From an uncultured Bacteroidales bacterium (GTDB taxonomy: Bacteria; Bacteroidota; Bacteroidia; Bacteroidales; Paludibacteraceae): a DNA stretch of 13,426 nucleotides. This document shows, one piece after another, positions 6,566 through 11,910 of this stretch. The DNA lies in NCBI GenBank assembly GCA_946619625.1, contig CAMOMF010000060.1, positions 1-13,426 of the forward strand, in the 5' to 3' direction. Under the pieces are notes generated by a model. That model was given only the letters and a program-made list of their open reading frames with translations, did not search any database and was not told where the DNA came from. Both the position numbers and the translations under genes were made by a program. How positions within the stretch are numbered: position 1 is the stretch's first letter; each line of letters starts with the position of its first letter.

Positions 6566-8614
6566 CTATTTTTTCAGTTCGGGGTAGGCGATACGGTGGT
6601 GGTTCATGGAAACCAACTTGCGCGTGAACGTCTGCTTGATTGCGCGCAGGTCCTGAAAGGTGAGAGGTGTATCGTCGAACTGGCCGTCTGCCATTTGCGA
6701 ATCAATCATTTCCGAAACCATGGCCGAGATGGTTTCCTCGGTGAAAGTGGCGAGCGATCGGCTCCTTGCCTCAATAGCGTCCGCCATCATGAGTACCGCT
6801 GTTTCCTTGCTGTTAGGCTTGGGTCCGGGGTAGCGGAACAAGGACTCGTCAACAGGTTCTCCCGGGTGCTCGTTGCGGTAAGTGTTGTAGAAATATGCTG
6901 TGCGGGTGGTACCATGGTGGCGGCGGATAAACTGCTGTACCACTTCAGGCAAGCGCATGCGTTGCGCCATTTTCACTCCTTCCTCCACATGGGCGATGAC
7001 GGTCTGTGCCGCTGTAATACAATCCATCTGTGACAAGGGGTTGATGCCGTCCTGTTGGTTCTCGGTAAAGAAATGCGGTGATGCCATTTTGCCGATGTCG
7101 TGGTAGAGCGCGCCGGTGCGTACCAAGAGCGTGTTGGCACCGACAGCTTTCGCCGCCTCCATCGCCAAGTTGCTGACTTGCAGCGAGTGTTGGAAGGTGC
7201 CGGGGGCTTTCTCGGCGAAAGAAACCATCAGTTCGGAGTTGATATTGGTCAGTTCCACCAAGGTGATACTGCTGAGCAGGTGGAATGATTTCTCGAAGAT
7301 ATAAATAAGTCCGTAGGCAAAGACTACCAGCAGTGCATTGGCAATGAAATAGATGTACATCTCCCAGCGCAGCATGCCGAAATCGGCACTGACGGCAAGG
7401 GTGAAGGCGGTGTAGCCCAAGCAATAGGAGAACAGAATCCATCCCGCCGTCTGCACCAATTGTGAGCGTTGTGCCATGTCCCGCAACGAGCCTACCGCCA
7501 CCATGCCGGCAGTGATTTGCAGCAGGAGGAACTCAAACGGAGCTGGGGCGACAAGCGAGCAAATCAGGATGGTTATGAGGTGCAGGTAGAGAGCAGTGCG
7601 CGAGTCGAAGAAGACCCTGATAATGACGGGCACCCACACAAACGGCACTATGTAGATACTCAGGTCGGTATAGTTGACCACGGCGCATGCGATTGCCACT
7701 ATCGTACTGACCAAAATAGAAAAGAAGAGCAGGGTGTTCAGGTCGTGGAACAGTTTGGGTCGGAACACATACAAGTAGAGTATCAGTAGCACGACGAAAG
7801 AAAGAATCAGTGTGAAGTTGCCTAACACCGCCACCCAAGCGGAGCCTTGATAGGCGCCGTTCTGGTCCAATGCCAACTGCAGGGAGCGCAGTTTGCGTGC
7901 CTGATCAGGCGAGACCACTTCGCCCTTGGAAATGACCGGTTCGCCAGCCATTACCATGCCCTGAGTAGGAGCCACCTCGGAAAGGAGTGCCTCACGCATG
8001 TTGTTGCTGGTCTGTTTGTCCAATGTCAGGTTGGGGAGCAAGTAGGAATTGAGGTCCAGCGACTTGATATGCTGTTGCGCGGCAATGGGAGCACTGGCAA
8101 AGAGGATGTCGTAGGCGCTCTTGGGGGTGTAGCAATACGCCAGAGGGTACGTACTGGCGACGTGACGCTGATTGACGATAGTGATACGGGTGAACCCCTC
8201 CGTCTGCAGTTCCTCCATGTCCGCGAGGGATAGAATACCCTGTTTGTAGATTGCTTCCACCTGCTGCGCGAGGTAGTTTTGCGTTTCCTGCGGAAGCGAC
8301 TGTGCCTGCGCCGCCTCCAAGACGCGCTCTAACTGTTGTTGTGCGACGGTGTAATCAACGTTGTAATAGGGGGCAAACTGCTTGAGCACTTCCTGTTGCT
8401 CACTGCGCAGTTGGTCGCTCGCCTTGTATATGGGAAAGTCGAAGGGGGCGTTTATATCCTCGTGCTCCCACACTTGTCCCTCCACGATACGGTACGTAAA
8501 GAGTGAGTTACTGCGGGGAAAGATTTGGAAAATCAACACAACCAGTATCAAGAGAATACTGATTTTCAGGGTATATTCCCAAATGGGTTGTTGTGTGGAG
8601 GTATTGTTTCGCAT
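6566..8614 (-). CDS. pgpH: 7TM-HD family cyclic-di-AMP phosphodiesterase, PgpH-like
   Basis: Membrane-bound HD-domain phosphodiesterase, likely cleaving the second messenger c-di-AMP, as shown for PgpH of Listeria. The 682 residues follow the family plan: an N-terminal membrane anchor (about 16-33), an extracytoplasmic 7TMR-HDED domain (about 35-255), seven membrane segments (about 258-440), and a cytoplasmic HD domain (about 470-620). The metal-binding residues are all visible: H476 in PGTFQHS, H505-D506 in LYHDIGK, H542 in IAHVEEG, H566-H567 in RRHHGT and D612 in MMADAIEARSR. The ATG at 8614 starts just before the anchor. The frame stays open for 67 codons upstream, but that stretch is low-complexity repeat translation with no start codon until inside tadA. 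It follows tadA by 158 nt and ends the series; TAG at 6566. Substrate assignment is by family. Confidence 0.92.
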   Translation of the reverse strand: MRNNTSTQQPIWEYTLKISILLILVVLIFQIFPRSNSLFTYRIVEGQVWEHEDINAPFDFPIYKASDQLRSEQQEVLKQFAPYYNVDYTVAQQQLERVLEAAQAQSLPQETQNYLAQQVEAIYKQGILSLADMEELQTEGFTRITIVNQRHVASTYPLAYCYTPKSAYDILFASAPIAAQQHIKSLDLNSYLLPNLTLDKQTSNNMREALLSEVAPTQGMVMAGEPVISKGEVVSPDQARKLRSLQLALDQNGAYQGSAWVAVLGNFTLILSFVVLLILYLYVFRPKLFHDLNTLLFFSILVSTIVAIACAVVNYTDLSIYIVPFVWVPVIIRVFFDSRTALYLHLITILICSLVAPAPFEFLLLQITAGMVAVGSLRDMAQRSQLVQTAGWILFSYCLGYTAFTLAVSADFGMLRWEMYIYFIANALLVVFAYGLIYIFEKSFHLLSSITLVELTNINSELMVSFAEKAPGTFQHSLQVSNLAMEAAKAVGANTLLVRTGALYHDIGKMASPHFFTENQQDGINPLSQMDCITAAQTVIAHVEEGVKMAQRMRLPEVVQQFIRRHHGTTRTAYFYNTYRNEHPGEPVDESLFRYPGPKPNSKETAVLMMADAIEARSRSLATFTEETISAMVSEMIDSQMADGQFDDTPLTFQDLRAIKQTFTRKLVSMNHHRIAYPELKK

Positions 8615-8627
8615 GGAGGTGGAAGAA

Positions 8628-8657
8628 GTTTGAAATTGTTTGGTATTGTTTGAATGC
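8628..8657 (-). repeat. Three degenerate decamer units in the pgpH leader
   Basis: On the plus strand three successive 10-bp units begin with GTTTG: gtttgaaatt, gtttggtatt and gtttgaatgc. They share the core and period of the regular decamer array 54 nt away and look like decayed copies of it. They lie 14 nt upstream of the pgpH ATG. Confidence 0.55.
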
Positions 8658-8710
8658 CCTGCGGCGTTTCTTTCCTCGCTGTGCTTCGGACGATCGCTTC
8701 GCGTGGAGGT

Positions 8711-8770
8711 TGTTTGAGGTTGTTTGAGGTTGTTTGAGGTTGTTTGAAGTTGTTTGAGGTTGTTTGAGGT
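8711..8770 (-). repeat. Six-unit 10-bp tandem repeat upstream of pgpH
   Basis: Six head-to-tail units of tgtttgaggt (plus strand; ACCTCAAACA on the minus strand) fill 8711-8770, with partial units at both ends (8705-8710 and 8771-8774). Only the fourth unit differs, by one base (tgtttgaagt). The array begins right at the tadA stop codon and lies in the untranslated leader of pgpH. The near-identity suggests recent copy-number change by slippage. Confidence 0.95.
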
Positions 8771-8772
8771 TG

Positions 8773-9210
8773 TTATCGTTTGGACAGGAAGAAGGTCTGC
8801 ATGAGTTGGCGGCATTCGTCCTCCAAGACTCCGGCGGTGACGTTACACTTGGGGTGCAGTGCACGGGGTGCATAGGTGCGATAACCGCGTTTGTCGTCCG
8901 GCGCGCCGTACACCACCCTGCTTATTTGCGCCCAGCCGAGGGCTCCTGCGCACATCACACAAGGCTCGATGGTGACGTAGAGCGTGCAACCTTGCAGGTA
9001 CTTGCCTCCCAAGGTTTGTGTGGCAGCAGTGAGTGCCTGCATTTCGGCGTGTGCTGTCACGTCCTGCAGGGTCTCGGTGAGGTTGTGTCCGCGACCTATG
9101 ATGGTGCCGTCACACACAATAACACAGCCGATGGGTATTTCGTCCCGACGGAGCGCTTGTTCCGCCTCCGACAGTGCCAAACGCATGTATTTTTCATCGT
9201 CTTGTTGCAT
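8773..9210 (-). CDS. tadA: tRNA-specific adenosine deaminase TadA
   Basis: Zinc enzyme that converts adenosine to inosine at the wobble position 34 of tRNA-Arg(ACG). It has 145 residues, close to the usual bacterial length. The cytidine/deoxycytidylate deaminase fold is clear: EIPIGCVIV at 24-32, the catalytic HAE at 54-56 (His as zinc ligand, Glu as proton shuttle), and PCVMC at 83-87 with the two cysteine ligands, followed by the GA(L)GWAQISRVVYGAPD stretch typical of TadA. The ATG at 9210 is preceded by a good Shine-Dalgarno sequence and matches the usual TadA N-terminus; an in-frame start at 9279 would add 23 residues lying within the GGGP synthase gene. It overlaps that gene by 17 nt, and its stop touches the decamer array. 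Confidence 0.95.
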   Translation of the reverse strand: MQQDDEKYMRLALSEAEQALRRDEIPIGCVIVCDGTIIGRGHNLTETLQDVTAHAEMQALTAATQTLGGKYLQGCTLYVTIEPCVMCAGALGWAQISRVVYGAPDDKRGYRTYAPRALHPKCNVTAGVLEDECRQLMQTFFLSKR

Positions 9211-9937
9211 ATTTATCCTCCATTCTTGCCTGACAGAAGAGGGGTATCTGTTCAGGGTGGTTCTCGAAGTGATTGCCAATCACTACTATATCCGCACCGG
9301 CGTCATACGCTTGGTGCATCTGTTCGGTGGTGCGGATTCCTCCGCCGACAATGAGCGGGATATGCAGCCGGCAGCGCACTTCGGATATGGTGTGAGCAAA
9401 AACAGGCACTTTGGCGCCACTACCCGCCTCCAGATAAACACTCTGAAAGCCAAGCAGTTGAGCCGCAATGGCTGTATCGACAATATCGTCGATTTTTGCT
9501 AACGGTTCGGAGAGGGTAGCAAGCTCTATTGAAGACCGTCTGCCTCCGTCTATAAGAATATACCCCACGGACAGGGTGTCTATCCGGCTGTCAGCGATAC
9601 GTCTTGCCGCCTTGACCTGAGTGCCGATCAGCAGTTCGGGATTGCGGCAGGAGAGGAGAGAGAGCATGAGCAGGGCATCGGCAGCGGGAGTGAACTGTGC
9701 GGCATTACCGGGGAAAAGGACTACGGGCACGGAGGTGTCGCGCTTGAGGGTAAGGACTGCGTCCTCTATACGGTTGCCGGTACTGCCCCCCACGAAAATA
9801 AAATCGGGCTGTCCCTCGTTTATCAGCGTACAAAGGCGACCAAGCGATGCAGCGTCGGCTTTCTCGGGATCGACCAGCACGGCAAGCATTTTCCGCCGGC
9901 GGGCGATATGGTCGGCTATGTAAGACTTTATTGCCAT
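9194..9937 (-). CDS. Geranylgeranylglyceryl phosphate synthase family protein (group II)
   Basis: Prenyltransferase of TIM-barrel fold that joins a prenyl diphosphate to sn-glycerol-1-phosphate, giving an ether-linked prenylglyceryl phosphate. It has 247 residues. Family signatures: LVDPEK (21-26), FVGGSTGNR (48-56), VVLFPGN (72-78), GYILIDGG (125-132), YLEAGSGA (168-175), VGGGIR (197-202) and VIGNHFE (219-225). Members from Bacteroidetes belong to the group that makes the C20 product in vitro; its cellular role there is not settled. The ATG at 9937 overlaps the gldD end by 10 nt, and the gene end overlaps tadA by 17 nt. No other archaeal-type lipid gene is seen in the window. The family assignment is firm; chain length and in vivo use are inference. 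Confidence 0.9.
   Translation of the reverse strand: MAIKSYIADHIARRRKMLAVLVDPEKADAASLGRLCTLINEGQPDFIFVGGSTGNRIEDAVLTLKRDTSVPVVLFPGNAAQFTPAADALLMLSLLSCRNPELLIGTQVKAARRIADSRIDTLSVGYILIDGGRRSSIELATLSEPLAKIDDIVDTAIAAQLLGFQSVYLEAGSGAKVPVFAHTISEVRCRLHIPLIVGGGIRTTEQMHQAYDAGADIVVIGNHFENHPEQIPLFCQARMEDKYATRR
9216..9221 (-). promoter_or_regulatory. Shine-Dalgarno site of tadA
   Basis: GGAGGA on the minus strand lies 5 nt before the ATG at 9210. Strong Shine-Dalgarno sites are uncommon in Bacteroidales, and this one decides the tadA start inside the end of the preceding gene. Confidence 0.6.
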
Positions 9938-10497
9938 TGGAACGACTCGATAAAAGTGCGGACATCCTTACCCAGGTAGTCAATGACGGGGGCGAGGGAG
10001 TCCTGATTGGGGTGACAATTGAAATAGACCGCCGCGCGAAAGAAATGCGTGGTGGAGTCGGTCAGAAAGAACTGGTATGGAGAGGCAGTGTTCCCGCGCA
10101 ACTCGTAATAAACGCCAAAGACGTGCCGGTCGGGGTCCTCGTATCCCTGCTCGGGTATCGCCGTGGCTTTCCCTGCGTGCTTGAAAACAAAATCCTGCGC
10201 ATCGGCGGACAGTTGGCGCAAGTTCCGGTGTACAGGTTTGTAACTGCAGTGAATACGTGCATCAAAACAAGGATAATACACATCCAGCCAGTACTGTTCG
10301 TCCGCTTCCTGTCTGGGACGTATTTCGGCAAGGCGGGAATAGGTGAACATATAGGGATATCCGGGCAGGGAGAACGTCTGATAGGTGTTCTCCGGCAGAT
10401 CCACGCGGTAATAGCCGTAGGGTTTGGGCACGAAGGTCTCACCGCAACCTGCGAGGCAGAGGCACAACAGGCACCCTATGTAGTGTTTGGTTTTCAC
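9928..10497 (-). CDS. gldD: Gliding motility-type lipoprotein GldD
   Basis: Predicted outer- or inner-membrane lipoprotein of 189 residues. Signal peptide II: MKTKHYIGCLLCLCLAGC, with lipobox LAGC and the acylated Cys at 18. The mature part shows the GldD pattern as I recall it from Flavobacterium johnsoniae: KPYGYYRVDLPENTY near the N-terminus, PYMFTY, YKPVHRNLRQL, DFVFKHAGKA, a GN-AS-QF-TDSTTHF block and a final DYLGKDVRTFIESFQW. In gliding Bacteroidetes GldD is needed for motility; many non-gliding relatives keep it, so its basic role is probably in envelope biogenesis. The start is GTG at 10497, overlapping the phoH stop by 4 nt (GTGA). No in-frame ATG nearby would leave the signal peptide intact. 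Confidence 0.87.
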   Translation of the reverse strand: MKTKHYIGCLLCLCLAGCGETFVPKPYGYYRVDLPENTYQTFSLPGYPYMFTYSRLAEIRPRQEADEQYWLDVYYPCFDARIHCSYKPVHRNLRQLSADAQDFVFKHAGKATAIPEQGYEDPDRHVFGVYYELRGNTASPYQFFLTDSTTHFFRAAVYFNCHPNQDSLAPVIDYLGKDVRTFIESFQWQ

Positions 10498-11453
10498 TGT
10501 TCTTTTTCTGTTTCGACGGCAGTATGTTTGGCATAGGCATCCACGATACGCTGTACAAGCGGGTGCCGGACGATGTCGGTCTGGTCGAACCGAACGGTAC
10601 TAATTCCCTCGATTCCATCGAGTTTCTCGAGGGCGTCACGGAGTCCGGAGTGTACACTGTTGGGCAGGTCAATCTGGGTGAGGTCGCCCGTGACAATCAT
10701 CTTGCCGCCCAACCCCAGGCGGGTGAGGAACATCTTAATCTGCGGGACCGTGGTGTTCTGCGCCTCGTCGAGGATAACCACCGCCTCGCTGAGTGTTCGT
10801 CCTCGCATGAAGGCGAGAGGGGCAATCTGGATGACTCCTTTCTCCATGTACTCCTCCAGTTTGGCAGCGGGAATCATATCCTGCAAGGCATCGTAGAGGG
10901 GCTGCAGGTAGGGGTCGATTTTGTCGCGCATGTCTCCGGGCAGGAAGCCGAGTTTCTCGCCGGCTTCGACGGCGGGACGGGAGAGGATGATACGCTTCGC
11001 CTCCTTGTTTTTGAGCGCCCGTACGGCAAGGGCGATTGCCACATAGGTCTTGCCGGAGCCGGCAGGTCCGACGGCAAAAAGGAGGTCGTTCCTGTCAAAA
11101 TCACGGAACAGACGTTGCTGGTTGGGCGTACGTGCCAAGATAGACTTGCCGTTCACGCCGTGCAGGATGAGGTTGTCGTGACGGTACGCGGCGGGTTGTC
11201 CGCCCTTGATGATTTCCAGCACGAGGTCCTCGGTGAGGGTATTGTTGTCGATACAGAACTGCTCCACCTTGCGCACATCTTTCTCGAAAGCCTCGATTTC
11301 ATCGGGACTGCCGCTGACCTTCAGGTGGTATCCGCGAGCCACCACACGGACCTTGGGGTGCATGTTCTTCAGGCAGGATATGTTCTGGTTGTTCACGCCG
11401 TAAAAGGTGGCAGTGTCCAAGGTGTCATTGAGTTCGATTAGGTAGTCTGACAT
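10494..11453 (-). CDS. phoH: PhoH family ATPase
   Basis: Cytoplasmic P-loop ATPase of the PhoH/PhoL type, linked in other bacteria to RNA metabolism and ribosome-associated functions. It has 319 residues, normal for the family. An N-terminal KH-like region (about 1-100) contains VRVVARGYHLKVSG (35-48). The ATPase domain follows with Walker A GPAGSGKT (129-136), RPAVEAGEKLGFLPGD (159-174), Walker B VVILDEAQN (225-233) and the sensor-like TGDLTQIDLP (255-264). The ATG at 11453 is the conventional start (MSDYLIELN). A 20-residue longer version would begin inside the HSDR_N gene and is not favoured. It overlaps the HSDR_N gene by 16 nt and gldD by 4 nt. Its cellular target is not shown by the sequence. 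Confidence 0.95.
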   Translation of the reverse strand: MSDYLIELNDTLDTATFYGVNNQNISCLKNMHPKVRVVARGYHLKVSGSPDEIEAFEKDVRKVEQFCIDNNTLTEDLVLEIIKGGQPAAYRHDNLILHGVNGKSILARTPNQQRLFRDFDRNDLLFAVGPAGSGKTYVAIALAVRALKNKEAKRIILSRPAVEAGEKLGFLPGDMRDKIDPYLQPLYDALQDMIPAAKLEEYMEKGVIQIAPLAFMRGRTLSEAVVILDEAQNTTVPQIKMFLTRLGLGGKMIVTGDLTQIDLPNSVHSGLRDALEKLDGIEGISTVRFDQTDIVRHPLVQRIVDAYAKHTAVETEKEQ

Positions 11454-11878
11454 AAATGAGAATATAAAGGAATATCCGGCAATTGTTCGTAGGCGTCTTC
11501 CAACACTCTGCATGCGCAGTGGACGTTTCCGTTGGAGAGGAAAAAGTAGCGCACTCCCAAGCGCCTGTTATACACCGCCACCTGGTCGAATACTTTCTGT
11601 GTCAGTTTGACCGTAGGTGCCTTGAACTCCACGATACAGAGCGGCTGCAAGGCGGAATTATAGACAATGGCATCGCAGCGCTTGTTCACCTCTCCAACGG
11701 TGATTGCCGCTTCAACAGCAATCAGACTGTGCGGGTAACCAAAGTCCTCCACCAGTGTGTGGAGGAACTGTTGGCGCACCCATTCTTCCGGTGTAAGGCG
11801 TACATACTTGCGTCTCCAAGTACAGAAAATATAGTCCTTGCCGTTTCTTTGCTCTATGTCGGGAGAGAAGTGATTCAA
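11438..11878 (-). CDS. Stand-alone HSDR_N-type nuclease-fold protein
   Basis: Small protein of 146 residues resembling the N-terminal domain of type I restriction enzyme R subunits (HSDR_N_2 type), but without helicase or other domains. Visible landmarks: RRKYVRLTPEEWVRQQFLHTLVE (22-44), typical of these Bacteroidetes proteins, and a PD-(D/E)xK-like core of E56, D69 in KRCDAIVY and E84-x-K86 in IVEFKAP, with Q99 in FDQVAVYN. The active-site residues are thus present, so a nuclease or nucleic-acid-binding role is possible, but none is proven for the family. Translation appears to start at TTG 11878: a TAA stop lies immediately upstream and no in-frame ATG occurs in the N-terminal half. It follows glnS by 32 nt and overlaps phoH by 16 nt. 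No methylase or specificity subunit is nearby. Confidence 0.85.
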   Translation of the reverse strand: MNHFSPDIEQRNGKDYIFCTWRRKYVRLTPEEWVRQQFLHTLVEDFGYPHSLIAVEAAITVGEVNKRCDAIVYNSALQPLCIVEFKAPTVKLTQKVFDQVAVYNRRLGVRYFFLSNGNVHCACRVLEDAYEQLPDIPLYSHLCQTT

Positions 11879-11910
11879 TTAACAATTTGTAAATTAGTAA
11901 ATGCGGGGTG

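Noticed and set aside
6366..6566. Minus-strand frame of 66 codons after pgpH as a gene
   Set aside because: It starts with a GTG overlapping a stop, spans the palindrome, and has no recognisable protein features; kept only as an open question in the findings.
8628..8774. CRISPR-like array
   Set aside because: The units are 10 bp and contiguous with no spacers; this is a simple tandem repeat.
8615..8815. 67-residue N-terminal extension of PgpH through the decamer repeat
   Set aside because: The translation is repetitive Asn/Gln/Thr sequence, there is no start codon between the repeat and the pgpH ATG, and the family begins at the anchor just after 8614.
9847..10536. Plus-strand open frame of 229 codons over gldD
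   Set aside because: Antisense to gldD and its overlaps; no start context or domain features.
10524..11441. Plus-strand open frame of 305 codons opposite phoH
   Set aside because: Antisense shadow of a well-supported ATPase gene with Walker motifs; no recognisable domain.
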